Below, one piece after another: positions 6,856-15,727 of a DNA stretch of 16,818 nucleotides. Source of the DNA: Deltaproteobacteria bacterium (GTDB taxonomy: Bacteria > Desulfobacterota > Desulfarculia > Adiutricales > Adiutricaceae). The DNA lies in NCBI GenBank assembly GCA_031278795.1, contig JAITJT010000039.1, positions 1 to 16,818 of the forward strand, read 5' to 3'. Both the position numbers and the translations under genes were made by a program. The notes under the pieces are model-generated. The model had not been told where the DNA came from. It saw only the letters and a list, made by a program, of their open reading frames with translations, and did no database searches. Within the stretch, counting starts at the first letter, position 1. Every line of letters starts with the position of its first letter.

Positions 6856-8286
6856 ATGGCCTTAAAACTCTACAATACGCTTTCCCGCTCCATCACCCAA
6901 TTCAATCCCATAAAAGAGAAGCACGCCGGACTCTACGTCTGCGGGCCGACCGTCTACGACCACGCCCACATAGGACACGCCAGGTCCGCGGTGGCCTTCG
7001 ACATCCTGGTGAGACACCTGGAGGCCACGGGCCACAAGGTCACCTATGTGCGTAACTACACGGACATAGACGACAAAATCATCGCCCGGGCCAAGGAGCA
7101 GGGGGTGACTTGGGAAGAGCTCGCCAACAAATATATCCTGAGCTTCGCCGAGGACATGGAGGCCCTCAACTGCCTCACCCCCACCTACATGCCCAGGGCC
7201 ACCGAGTACATCAAAGAGATGCAACAAGACGTCCAGGGCATCCTGGACAAGGGCTACGCCTACGTGGCCGACGGAGACGTCTACTTTGACGTGGAGTCCA
7301 TAAAGTGCTACGGCAAGCTCTCCCACCGCGAGCTGGATGAGTCCGAGCCCGGTGCCCGGGTGGCCGTGGACGAGCGGAAAAAGAACCCCGCGGATTTTGC
7401 GCTGTGGAAGGCATCCAAACCCGGTGAGCCCTCCTGGGAAAGCCCCTGGGGCCCGGGTAGGCCCGGCTGGCACATTGAATGCTCCACCATGAGCGCGAGG
7501 CTCTTGGGACCCAGCTTCGATATCCACGGAGGCGGGCAGGATTTGGTATTCCCCCACCACGAGAACGAAATAGCCCAGTCGGCCGCCTTGGGTAGAACCA
7601 TGGCCAATATCTGGGCCCACAACGGATTCGTGAACATCAATAACGAGAAGATGTCCAAGTCCCTGGGGAATTTCTTCAACATCAAAGACATCATCAAGCT
7701 CTGGCCAGCCGAGGTGCTGCGCTTCTTTTTACTAGCCAGCCACTACCGTAGCCCCATTGACTACTCGGAAGATGCCCTAAATGAGTCCAGGAAGGCCCTG
7801 GAGCGCATCTACCGCACCGTGGAGGCGGGAAGAGCCTATCTCCAGGGAAAAGGCCAGGAAACTGGAAGTGAAGGTGAAGTGGCCGCGGATTTTAGGAACA
7901 AGTTCAACTGCGCCATGGATGACGACCTCAATACCTCCCAGGCCCTGGGCTACCTCTTTGACGTGGTGCACCTAATTAATAGAGAGATCTCCGAGGACAA
8001 TAAAAGCCAGGTGTCCGAGCTCTACAGCCTCCTCCTCTACATGGGCTCTGTCTTTGGGCTCAAGCTAGATAGGCCGGAGGTATTTTTTTCCGATCTAGAC
8101 AAGGTGAAGTTTGGAAGCGTGGAAACAGGTCTTAGTAAAGAGCTCATAGAGGAAAAGATAGAGAGCCGCAACAAGGCTAGGGAATCCAAGAACTGGGCCG
8201 AGGCGGATAGGATCCGGGACGAGCTCACGGCTTTAGGCGTTATCCTGGAAGACAGAGGCGGCAAGACCACTTGGCGCTTTAGCTAA
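6856..8286 (+). CDS. cysS: Cysteinyl-tRNA synthetase
   Basis: 476 residues from the ATG at 6856. The frame is open further upstream to a TTG at 6787, but that codon overlaps the -10 element, and homologues begin at [11 protein letters not shown], so the ATG is preferred. It is a class I synthetase charging tRNA-Cys in the cytoplasm. HIGH signature HIGH at 38-41, KMSKS at 265-269. The zinc site that recognises the cysteine thiol is complete: C29, C209 (GWHIECSTM), H234 and E238 (PHHENE). NYTDIDDKI and [15 protein letters not shown] are family blocks. The C-terminal helical DALR-like and anticodon-binding part is present to WRFS. No residue is missing. The stop codon is separated by one base from the uvrB ATG, so the two are translated from one mRNA. 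Confidence 0.97.
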   Translation: MALKLYNTLSRSITQFNPIKEKHAGLYVCGPTVYDHAHIGHARSAVAFDILVRHLEATGHKVTYVRNYTDIDDKIIARAKEQGVTWEELANKYILSFAEDMEALNCLTPTYMPRATEYIKEMQQDVQGILDKGYAYVADGDVYFDVESIKCYGKLSHRELDESEPGARVAVDERKKNPADFALWKASKPGEPSWESPWGPGRPGWHIECSTMSARLLGPSFDIHGGGQDLVFPHHENEIAQSAALGRTMANIWAHNGFVNINNEKMSKSLGNFFNIKDIIKLWPAEVLRFFLLASHYRSPIDYSEDALNESRKALERIYRTVEAGRAYLQGKGQETGSEGEVAADFRNKFNCAMDDDLNTSQALGYLFDVVHLINREISEDNKSQVSELYSLLLYMGSVFGLKLDRPEVFFSDLDKVKFGSVETGLSKELIEEKIESRNKARESKNWAEADRIRDELTALGVILEDRGGKTTWRFS

Positions 8287-8287
8287 G

Positions 8288-10303
8288 ATGAAAGAGCACC
8301 CCTTCAAACTAGAAAGCGTTTACTCCCCGCAGGGTGACCAGCCCCAGGCCATAGCCCAACTGGTCTCAAACATAAGAGACGGCGCCCCGTCCCAGGTGCT
8401 CCTGGGGGTGACAGGATCCGGTAAGACCTTCACCATGGCCAACGTGGTGGAGAAAGTTGGTCTTCCCACCTTGGTCCTCGCCCCCAACAAGACCCTGGCC
8501 GCCCAGCTCTACGGAGAGTTCAAGGGCTTTTTTCCCCACAACTGCGTGGAATACTTCGTCTCCTACTACGACTACTACCAGCCCGAAGCCTACGTACCCA
8601 CCTCAGACACCTACATCGAAAAAGAGAGCCAGGTAAACGAGGCCATCGACAGGATGCGCCACTCAGCCACCAGAAGGCTATTTGACCGCAGCGACGTGGT
8701 CATCGTGGCCTCGGTTTCCTGCATCTACGGCCTGGGCTCACCCGAGGCCTATTACGACCTCATGCTGCATTTGGAGACTGGTGTGCCTAGGCCCATTGAA
8801 AACGTCATGGCCAGATTAATTGAGATGCAGTACGAGCGCAACGAGTACGACTTCCACCGGGGCACCTTCAGGGTGAGGGGGGACGTCTTGGAGATCTTTC
8901 CCGCATCAGAGGAAGACGAGGCCGTTAGGGTGGAGTTTTTTGGCGAGATGGTGGATAAGATAGCCCTTACCGATCCCCTTACAGGTAAGGTAAAAAAGGT
9001 GGTCTCGGAATCTTTTGTCTATCCTGGAAGCCACTACGTGAGTACCCGTGAGAACTTGGAGCGGGCTATGGTGGATATCGAGGTGGAGCTCTCCCAAAGA
9101 CTTAATGTCCTTGAGTCCCAGGGAAAGCTCTTAGAGGCCCAGAGGCTCTCCCAGAGAACCAACTTCGACTTGGAAATGCTTAGAGAGCTGGGCTGGTGCC
9201 ACGGTATTGAGAACTACTCACGGCACCTAACAGGCCGCGCCCCGGGTGAGCCTCCCCCCACCTTACTGGACTATTTCCCCAAGGAGTTTCTACTTATTGT
9301 GGATGAGAGCCATATAGCCATTCCCCAGGTAAACGGCATGTGGCACGGCGACCGCAGCCGCAAGACAACCTTGGTGGACTACGGCTTTCGCTTGCCATCG
9401 GCACTGGACAACCGCCCCCTAACATTTGACGAGTTCAACAGCCGCCTCTATAAGTCCATCTACGTATCCGCCACCCCGGCCGACTACGAGCTAAAACTCT
9501 CCGATGGGCTCATAGCCGAGCAGATAATAAGACCCACCGGCCTCATGGATCCCAAGATGATCTTCCGTCCGGCCAAGGGCCAGGTGGATGACCTTTTAGA
9601 CGAGATAAACAAGCGGGTTAAAAAGTCCGAGCGGGTCTTGGTGACCACCCTCACCAAACGCATGGCCGAGGACCTGACCTATTATTTCTCCGAGAGAGGG
9701 GTCAAGGTCCGCTACCTCCATTCAGACATAAAGACCATCGAGCGTGTGGCCATCTTAAAAGACCTACGCCTTGGTGTCTTTGACGTCCTCATTGGCATCA
9801 ACCTCCTAAGGGAGGGTCTTGACCTTCCGGAGGTATCTCTGGTAGCCATCCTGGACGCCGACAAGGAAGGATTTTTACGATCGGCAAGGTCTTTAATCCA
9901 AACCTGCGGGCGCGCCGCCCGCAACGTGGACGGTGAGGTCATCCTCTACGGTGACAAACGCACCAAGGCCATGGATCAAGCCTACGAGGAGACCGAGCGC
10001 AGGCGCCACAAACAGGCTAGCTACAATAAGCTCCACCACATAACCCCGTCCAGTATCAAGAAAAACCTGGAGGGCCTCTCGGCCTCCATCTGGGAGGCCG
10101 ACTACCCCACCCTACCGGATACCCCTCTAAAACTCTTCCCAGGCAAGAAGAAAAAGGAACTCCCCCTTGAAGACATCCCCAAGACCATCAAGGCCCTCAA
10201 AAAAGAGATGAAAGAGGCGGCGGAGCTGTTGGATTTCGAGAAGGCCGCCAAGATCCGGGACGAGATAAGAGAGCTAGACAGCACGGCCCTGGCCTTGGGT
10301 TAA
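8288..10303 (+). CDS. uvrB: Excinuclease ABC subunit B
   Basis: 671 residues, full length. It is the damage-verifying helicase-like subunit of nucleotide excision repair: it receives lesions from UvrA, opens the helix with its beta-hairpin and recruits UvrC. Walker A GVTGSGKT (40-47), the hairpin region with its aromatic cluster [16 protein letters not shown] (about 92-107), Walker B / motif II DESH (339-342), helicase motifs [42 protein letters not shown] and QTCGRAARN, and the C-terminal UVR motif that binds UvrC (about 632-664, [15 protein letters not shown]). The usual DESHxTxPQ reads [13 protein letters not shown], a mild variation. It follows cysS by one base and uses that gene's promoter. 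Confidence 0.98.
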   Translation: MKEHPFKLESVYSPQGDQPQAIAQLVSNIRDGAPSQVLLGVTGSGKTFTMANVVEKVGLPTLVLAPNKTLAAQLYGEFKGFFPHNCVEYFVSYYDYYQPEAYVPTSDTYIEKESQVNEAIDRMRHSATRRLFDRSDVVIVASVSCIYGLGSPEAYYDLMLHLETGVPRPIENVMARLIEMQYERNEYDFHRGTFRVRGDVLEIFPASEEDEAVRVEFFGEMVDKIALTDPLTGKVKKVVSESFVYPGSHYVSTRENLERAMVDIEVELSQRLNVLESQGKLLEAQRLSQRTNFDLEMLRELGWCHGIENYSRHLTGRAPGEPPPTLLDYFPKEFLLIVDESHIAIPQVNGMWHGDRSRKTTLVDYGFRLPSALDNRPLTFDEFNSRLYKSIYVSATPADYELKLSDGLIAEQIIRPTGLMDPKMIFRPAKGQVDDLLDEINKRVKKSERVLVTTLTKRMAEDLTYYFSERGVKVRYLHSDIKTIERVAILKDLRLGVFDVLIGINLLREGLDLPEVSLVAILDADKEGFLRSARSLIQTCGRAARNVDGEVILYGDKRTKAMDQAYEETERRRHKQASYNKLHHITPSSIKKNLEGLSASIWEADYPTLPDTPLKLFPGKKKKELPLEDIPKTIKALKKEMKEAAELLDFEKAAKIRDEIRELDSTALALG

Positions 10304-10608
10304 ATATTCCCGTAAGCTAAAATTTCCTTGAGTATAAGAAATCAAACATAAGATAGTACAAATCTTATTAAAAAGCCTTATGCCTTATGCTTTATGCCTT
10401 ATGCTTTATGCTTTATGCCTTATGCCTTATGTATTATGCTTTATGTATTATGCCTTATGTATTTTGCCTCATGTATTATGCCTTATGCCTCAGCTAAAGC
10501 TAGCTAAAACCCTCTTAACCCTATAAATTGCCAACTCGTTAGCTAAAGATATCCATAGCCATAGCCAAAACTTGCTAAAACAGTCCATAGTTCCAAGCGA
10601 AGAGAGTG
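10304..10608. other. Intergenic gap uvrB-recJ with heptamer array
   Basis: 305 AT-rich bases. The middle third is a 7-bp tandem repeat. TTGCCA (10528-10533) and TATCCA (10550-10555), 16 bases apart, form a poor promoter candidate for recJ. I see no strong terminator after uvrB. Confidence 0.6.
10378..10489. repeat. 7-bp tandem repeat (TTATGCC/TTATGCT/TTATGTA), 16 copies
   Basis: Sixteen consecutive heptamers in perfect phase, 112 bp. The first four or five bases (TTATG) are nearly constant and the last two vary among CC, CT and TA. Units 13 and 14 are TTTTGCC and TCATGTA. There is no spacing error in the array. It resembles the heptameric STRR arrays known from cyanobacterial intergenic DNA in type, not in sequence. 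Confidence 0.95.
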
Positions 10609-12330
10609 ATGATCTGGAAATACCGCAAATACACCACTGAAGAAGAGGCCTGGCCCTTGGCCAGGGAGCTTACGCGACCGGTGAAATACTGCCAGTTCCT
10701 CCTGGCCCGCGGCTTCCACAGCGCGAGCGAGATAAGATCCTTCACTGACGCGCCTTTGAAGAACCTACCCAGACCCGAGAGGATGCCCGGTATGAAAGAG
10801 GCCGTGGAGCTCTTTCTGAAAGCCAAAGAGAGAGGCGATACCATTGCCATCTACGGCGACTACGACGCCGACGGCCTCACGGCCACGGCGGTGCTCAGCC
10901 GCTTCTTTAGCTCTCTGGGCTACAAGGTAATAAGCCGCATCCCCAACCGCCTCTCGGATGGTTACGGCCTCAACCCCCAGGCGGTACAAGACCTCTACGA
11001 CCAAGGAGCGGGGCTACTAGTTACCGTGGACTGCGGGGTCTCAGACTTTGATGCCATACTTCTGGCAAATGATCTAAATCTTCCGGTGGTAATCACCGAC
11101 CACCACGTGATACCGCCAGTTCTTCCTCCGGCCCAGGCCATCATCAACCCCCACCTGGGGAAAGGTTTCGAGGTGTCTCCTCTGGCAGGGGTGGGAGTGG
11201 CCTTTATGCTGGCCTGGGGGGTGCACCGGGCCTTTGAGAGGAAAAACGGTAAACTTCACATTACACCTCCCCTGGTGGAATACCTCTCCCTGGTGGCCTT
11301 GGGTACCATAGCGGATTTAGCCCCCTTGACGGGCATAAACCGCACCTTGGTAAGAAACGGTCTCAAGTATCTCTCCCGCAGCGAGTGGCCCAGCCTGCGT
11401 GCCTTAAAGAGCGCCGCGAGACTTGATCTGGAGGCCAACGTCACGGTACGTGACGTTGGCTTTAGACTCGCCCCCAAACTAAACGCCGCCGGCAGGCTGG
11501 GAAGCGCCACCCCGGCCTTGGAATTACTCACAACCGACGATGAATCCAAGGCTTTAACGCTCGCGGACAAGCTGGAACAGCTCAACCGCGCCCGCTATGA
11601 GGGGCAGATGAAACTATTGGAATTAGCTTTGGAGAAGCTAAAGGAGACGGACAGCTCCTCGGATCTGACCGTGGTCCTGTCGGGCGTTGACTGGCCCAAG
11701 GGGCTCTTGGGATTGGTGGCCTCCAAGGTGGCCGAGCTCACCCACAAGCCCACGGTGCTCTTTAGCCTAGAAGACGACAAGGCGAGCGGGAGCGGGCGCA
11801 CGGCGCCCGGCTTTGACCTCTACACGGCGCTATCCGACACCAGAGACCTCTGCATCTCCCTAGGAGGCCACTCGGAGGCGGCAGGACTTAAATTAATGAG
11901 CGAAAACCTAGAGGAGTTCAAGGAAGTCTTTGAGGAGAGCGCCGCTAGGCAGCCCCTTCCAGGTATAGAGGACGAGGTCTTGATAGACTTTGAGGCCAGC
12001 CTGGAGGATCTTACGGTACTTGCCAAATACTTCCAGGAACTGGAGCCTTTCGGGCAAGGCTACCCCTCCCCCCACGCGGTCGTAAGAAACGTGAAGGTGA
12101 CGGACGCGGCGCCCACCAGAACCAATGGCGACAAACATATGGTTTTGCGCATAGTGGACGGAACCAATCTCATAAGTCTGGTGGGCTACAACATGGCGCG
12201 CCTCCTTCCCACGGTTGAACCCTTGATGGACATTGTGCTAACCTTCGATTCCAGCATGAACAATTTTAAACTACCCAACTGGCGCGTGGTGGACTTCAAA
12301 TCGGCAGGATCTTACATTTCCCCATGGTGA
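10609..12330 (+). CDS. recJ: Single-stranded-DNA-specific exonuclease RecJ
   Basis: 573 residues from the ATG at 10609; a GTG one codon earlier is equally possible. It is a 5'-3' exonuclease on single-stranded DNA in recombination and repair, of the DHH phosphoesterase superfamily. Metal-binding motifs are complete: YGDYDADG (D84, D86, D88), VDCG (D141), DHH (164-166) and TIADLAPL (D236). LNAAGRLGSA follows. The DHHA1 domain has SGSGRT and GGHSEAAG (419-426), and a C-terminal OB-like domain follows (EPFGQGYPSP...). Length is normal. The next gene starts 3 bases after the TGA, so recJ, the TPR gene and the chelatase gene form one transcription unit. Confidence 0.97.
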   Translation: MIWKYRKYTTEEEAWPLARELTRPVKYCQFLLARGFHSASEIRSFTDAPLKNLPRPERMPGMKEAVELFLKAKERGDTIAIYGDYDADGLTATAVLSRFFSSLGYKVISRIPNRLSDGYGLNPQAVQDLYDQGAGLLVTVDCGVSDFDAILLANDLNLPVVITDHHVIPPVLPPAQAIINPHLGKGFEVSPLAGVGVAFMLAWGVHRAFERKNGKLHITPPLVEYLSLVALGTIADLAPLTGINRTLVRNGLKYLSRSEWPSLRALKSAARLDLEANVTVRDVGFRLAPKLNAAGRLGSATPALELLTTDDESKALTLADKLEQLNRARYEGQMKLLELALEKLKETDSSSDLTVVLSGVDWPKGLLGLVASKVAELTHKPTVLFSLEDDKASGSGRTAPGFDLYTALSDTRDLCISLGGHSEAAGLKLMSENLEEFKEVFEESAARQPLPGIEDEVLIDFEASLEDLTVLAKYFQELEPFGQGYPSPHAVVRNVKVTDAAPTRTNGDKHMVLRIVDGTNLISLVGYNMARLLPTVEPLMDIVLTFDSSMNNFKLPNWRVVDFKSAGSYISPW

Positions 12331-12333
12331 CAT

Positions 12334-13770
12334 ATGAATAATCTCATACTAATGGCCGAAGAGGCCTACCTTCTGGGACGCCCCCAGGAGGCCATCGGCC
12401 TCCTGGCCAAGGTCATTTCCGAGGAGCCCTCAAACATTAGGGCCCTTTCCAATATCGGCGTGATATTCCACGCGGTGGGGCAATATAGGGACGCCAAAAT
12501 AGCCTTCGAGAAGGTTCTGGCGATCGAGCCCGCCAATAATGACATGCGCAAGAACTATGTGCTCACCCTTCTTACGCTTAAAGACTACAAGGAGGCTAAA
12601 AAGAGCCTAGAAATTCTACTAGCTGTTAACCAAAACGACTTTCAGCTCTGGACCCTTCTGGGAAAGGTGGAGGCATCCCTAAATAATACCCCAGGGGCCA
12701 TAGCCGCGGTGGAGAGATCGCTTCTTTTAAACCCGGAGCAGCCGGAGATACAGGAGTACCTAAACTCACTTAAGTCCGGAAAGGATCCTAAGGTGCTGGC
12801 CGCGGCCCAGGCCGCGGCCACTAGAATCAAAAACCTTTGCATATTCTCCATGCCCGATAGGGAGTCCGAGACGGACTTCCTCAGCGAAGGCTTAAGTAAG
12901 GACTTTAGGCTGGAAAGGATCGCAAGTGTCAAGACAGATCCATACTTGAAGGCCCTTCCCTTCGCGGATATTGTCTACCTTGACGGCATAAACGAGATGA
13001 CCCTCTTCTTCTTAAACTCCAAGGATCTTCTCTTGGATAAAACCGTCTTTCTCCGCGTCTCCCGCGACGACATGGAAAAAGATAGCCTAAAGACCGTATC
13101 CTATACCCAGGTGAACAACCTCTGCTTTGAAAGCTTCTTCTTTCGCGACACTTTCATGAATTTTAAGCTCCCCCTTAACCCGGGAACCAAGCTGCATGTC
13201 ATCCGCAAATGCGTGGACACCAAGACCTTAAGCTACTCCGAGCATAATGGAAAAGACAAGATCTGCTCGGTAATCTCCGAGAGCGCCACGCCCGGTGACC
13301 TAATTTTGTGTTTGGAGGCCTTTCTCCAGATTCTTAAAATTAACAAGGAGGCCAAACTCCATCTCCACGTGGGAAAGAGGGATATGTCCAAGGAGAGGTA
13401 TTTGCTCCACTACCTCTCCTTAAATAGCATTGAAAAAAAGGTCTTCTACACAAGTACCAGTGACACCGAGAGCCTCTCCCAGTTCCTTGGCAAAAACGAC
13501 TACTTCTTAACCACAGAGGTGATACCCGGGGTTAACGGGCTTTTAGAATCCATTCTCTTAGGCTTAAAACCCCTAATACGCTTCACCTTGGGCCAAAATG
13601 AGTACTCACCGGAAAATACCCTGTGGAAAAATTTCACAGAACTTTTGGAGAGATACCAAGAGCCACCAGATGGCAAGCTAAGTAGCCAAATAGTCTTTGA
13701 CACCAACGGAGCCCAGAAGCTCAAGGACTTCTACATAAAGGCCCTAACAAGCGGTGACGTGGGTGCCTGA
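12334..13770 (+). CDS. TPR protein with degenerate GT-B glycosyltransferase-like C-terminal half
   Basis: 478 residues. Residues 3-138 form about four tetratricopeptide repeats (GRPQEAIGLLAKVISEEPSN; GQYRDAKIAFEKVLAIEPAN; KDYKEAKKSLEILLAVNQND; NNTPGAIAAVERSLLLNPEQ). After a linker, residues from about 165 resemble a group-1 (GT4-like) glycosyltransferase: KLHVIRKCVDTKTL matches the usual xxIxNGVDxxxF hinge, ILCLEAFLQILKINKEAKLHLHVG the donor-side strand, and PGVNGLLESILLGLKPLIRF the E-x7-E segment. The first Glu of that motif is replaced (Ile) and the sugar-nucleotide site looks eroded, so activity is doubtful. There is no signal peptide or membrane segment. The gene starts 3 bases after recJ and overlaps the next by 17 bases. 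Function is unknown. Confidence 0.7.
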   Translation: MNNLILMAEEAYLLGRPQEAIGLLAKVISEEPSNIRALSNIGVIFHAVGQYRDAKIAFEKVLAIEPANNDMRKNYVLTLLTLKDYKEAKKSLEILLAVNQNDFQLWTLLGKVEASLNNTPGAIAAVERSLLLNPEQPEIQEYLNSLKSGKDPKVLAAAQAAATRIKNLCIFSMPDRESETDFLSEGLSKDFRLERIASVKTDPYLKALPFADIVYLDGINEMTLFFLNSKDLLLDKTVFLRVSRDDMEKDSLKTVSYTQVNNLCFESFFFRDTFMNFKLPLNPGTKLHVIRKCVDTKTLSYSEHNGKDKICSVISESATPGDLILCLEAFLQILKINKEAKLHLHVGKRDMSKERYLLHYLSLNSIEKKVFYTSTSDTESLSQFLGKNDYFLTTEVIPGVNGLLESILLGLKPLIRFTLGQNEYSPENTLWKNFTELLERYQEPPDGKLSSQIVFDTNGAQKLKDFYIKALTSGDVGA

Positions 13771-15112
13771 GGCGCTCTACCCCCTTAGCGCCCTGGTGGG
13801 TCAAGAGGCCATGGTGGAGGCGCTCTTGCTTCTAGGGGTGGACCCAAGCATAGGCGGCCTTCTCCTCATGGGAGAAAAAGGCACCGGAAAGTCCACCGCG
13901 GCCAGGGCGCTCGCGGAAATACTTCCAGATATATTAAGCTATCCCTGCCCCTACCACTGCGATCCCCATACCCCGCACCTACTCTGTGAAGAATGCAGGA
14001 AAAATCCCCAAACACCCTCACTAATACGCCCCCCCTTCAAGACCCTTCCCTTGGGTGTAACCGAGGAGAGGCTCTTGGGAGGCTTGGACTTTGAGCTCAC
14101 CATGAGGGAGGGTCGCCCCATAATGCGGCCGGGCATCTTGGGAGAGGCCAATAACGGCCTCATCTATATTGATGAGGTCAACCTCCTGGACCCGCAGCTG
14201 GCTCACTTATTACTAGACGCTGCATCTTGCGGAAGGGTAAGCGTGGAGCGGGACGGATTTTCCTACACCCACCCCTCACGAGTGGCCCTTTTAGGTTCCA
14301 TGAACCCGGAGGAGGGCCCTTTGGGCCCCCAACTCTCCGACCGCTTCGCCTTGATGGTGGAGCTAAAAGGGGAAATAGATCTAGCTAAAAGATCTGAAAT
14401 AATCAAAAGACGCCTCTCCTTTGAAAAAAACCCCCTAGCATTTAGGGAGATATACAAGACTCAGAGCCAAGGCCTTAAAGACAAGCTAAAAAGAGGGCGT
14501 CTGGCCCTTCCCACGCTAACCCTAAGCCCAGAGGCCAGAAAAAGGGCGAGCGACATCTCCAAATCCAGTGGAACTCATGGGCACAGGGCCGATCTGGCCC
14601 TGTGCCTGGCGGCTAGAGCCAAATACGCCTTAGACATTGGAATAAGTGATTCTGAGATTGGCCCAGAGTGGATAGATAGTGTGGAGCACTTGGTAATACC
14701 CGCTAGAAGAAGCCTAAACCCCCATAAGAGGCTAAAAAAAGAGGTGGAAAGGGAGATAGTAGATCTAAGTAACAAAAGTAGCACAAGTGAGGACCCGGAC
14801 TTCGTCTATGTCCTCTCAACAGATGAGGTACCTCCGGATTTTAACTATCAAAGCTTCGACCCGGACGAAAGGGCCCTCTTGAGGGTCTTTCAGACAGGTG
14901 AGACCTATAACATCATCACCCCCAAGCTTCCCAAAGAAAAGGGCCTCAAGGAGCAAAAGGGCCGCAGAAGCTTTAGGGAAAGTCAGAAGGCCAGGGGCCG
15001 GGCCTTCAAGACCACGGCCAGGAGACTGGGAAGGCCCTTGTCACTTTCGGCCACCTTGCGGGCGGCCGCGCCCCACCAGAGGCAGAGAGCCAAAGAGAGC
15101 GAAAACGGCTAG
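13754..15112 (+). CDS. Chelatase-type AAA+ ATPase (BchI/ChlI-like half of a BchI-BchD fusion), ended by an in-frame TAG
   Basis: 452 residues from a GTG overlapping the TPR gene by 17 bases. The family signature YPLSALVGQEAMVEALLLLGVDPSIGGLLL opens the domain. Walker A is GEKGTGKS (40-47), Walker B LIYIDEVN with D140/E141, sensor GSMNPEEG, then LSDRFALMVEL. Four cysteines (C65, C69, C78, C81) could bind a metal. The C-terminus is a basic linker ending in SATLRAAAPHQRQRAK, which in fused BchI-BchD or 'putative cobaltochelatase' proteins leads straight into the VWA domain. Here TAG (15110-15112) stops translation, but the same frame goes on open through that domain. Such ATPases drive Mg or Co insertion into tetrapyrroles with a large CobN/BchH partner, which is not in this window. 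Confidence 0.85.
   Translation: MTWVPEALYPLSALVGQEAMVEALLLLGVDPSIGGLLLMGEKGTGKSTAARALAEILPDILSYPCPYHCDPHTPHLLCEECRKNPQTPSLIRPPFKTLPLGVTEERLLGGLDFELTMREGRPIMRPGILGEANNGLIYIDEVNLLDPQLAHLLLDAASCGRVSVERDGFSYTHPSRVALLGSMNPEEGPLGPQLSDRFALMVELKGEIDLAKRSEIIKRRLSFEKNPLAFREIYKTQSQGLKDKLKRGRLALPTLTLSPEARKRASDISKSSGTHGHRADLALCLAARAKYALDIGISDSEIGPEWIDSVEHLVIPARRSLNPHKRLKKEVEREIVDLSNKSSTSEDPDFVYVLSTDEVPPDFNYQSFDPDERALLRVFQTGETYNIITPKLPKEKGLKEQKGRRSFRESQKARGRAFKTTARRLGRPLSLSATLRAAAPHQRQRAKESENG
15110..15112 (+). other. In-frame amber codon inside the BchI-BchD-type gene
   Basis: The frame before TAG and the frame after it are the same. What follows (KILLKPSDFREKVYRLKTGR) is the pre-VWA segment expected in the fused family. 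None of the 24 codons between the TAG and 15185 is ATG, GTG or TTG. It may be a point nonsense mutation, a suppressed or read-through codon, or a sequencing error. Confidence 0.8.
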
Positions 15113-15727
15113 AAGATTCTACTCAAGCCCTCGGATTTTAGGGAAAAGGTCTATAGACTCAAAACCGGGCGCCTGGTCATATTCTTGGTGGACTCCTCCG
15201 GGTCCATTGGCACTCTTTATAGGATGGAAGAGGCCAAGGCCGCGGCCATGTCCCTTCTAACGGATGCCTACCAAAAAAGGGATAGAGTGGCCATCATCGC
15301 CTTCTACGGAAACACGGCCGAGCTCCTACTTCCCCCCACCAACAGTCCGGACCTAGCCGGTAGGCTACTCGCGAGCCTCCCCTCCGGCGGAAAGACCCCG
15401 CTGGCCGCGGCTCTCCACATGACCCACAAGCTACTAAAGATTGAGAGGGCCAAGGACCCTATGGTATCCTCTTTCATCATCCTCATGACGGACGGAAGAC
15501 CCAACATCCCCCTAGATCCCAAGAAGAACCCCTGGAAAGAGGTCCTAAGTTTCGCGGATATCCTAGCAAGTGATCCGGCCCTCCACTTTCTCCTAATAGA
15601 TACCGACCGGGGCGCCTACAACGAGTTCAAGCTAACCAAAGAGCTTGCCGAGCGCCTCCACGCCCCTAAAATAAGCCTAGAAGATCTAAAAGATGACAAG
15701 CTGGAGACTTGGCTCAATAGCTTCTAG
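15113..15727 (+). CDS. VWA (BchD-like) domain continuing the chelatase frame after TAG
   Basis: 204 codons in the same frame as the AAA+ part; together they would encode 657 codons including the TAG, a normal size for the fused family. The MIDAS is intact: DSSGS (strand LVIFLVDSSGS), the Thr of GGKTPLA, and the Asp of LMTDGRPN. The block AYQKRDRVAIIAF is typical. The first conventional start after the TAG is TTG at 15185, which falls inside the first beta strand and would remove the pre-VWA segment, so an independently started product would be truncated. VWA/MIDAS domains in chelatases contact the AAA+ ring and the large chelating subunit. The stop TAG shares a CTAG with the convergent gene's stop. 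Confidence 0.75.
   Translation, partial: KILLKPSDFREKVYRLKTGRLVIFLVDSSGSIGTLYRMEEAKAAAMSLLTDAYQKRDRVAIIAFYGNTAELLLPPTNSPDLAGRLLASLPSGGKTPLAAALHMTHKLLKIERAKDPMVSSFIILMTDGRPNIPLDPKKNPWKEVLSFADILASDPALHFLLIDTDRGAYNEFKLTKELAERLHAPKISLEDLKDDKLETWLNSF

Noticed and set aside
6862..7620. 252-residue minus-strand frame over cysS
   Set aside because: It is antisense to a well-conserved synthetase and His/Gly/Val-rich, as expected from the complement of GC-rich codons.
10378..10489. CRISPR array
   Set aside because: The repeat unit is 7 bp with no spacers; it is a simple tandem repeat.
14898..15260. 120-residue Arg/Pro-rich frame spanning the TAG
   Set aside because: I considered it as a frameshift bridge, but its translation resembles no part of the family, and the original frame is conserved on both sides of the TAG.
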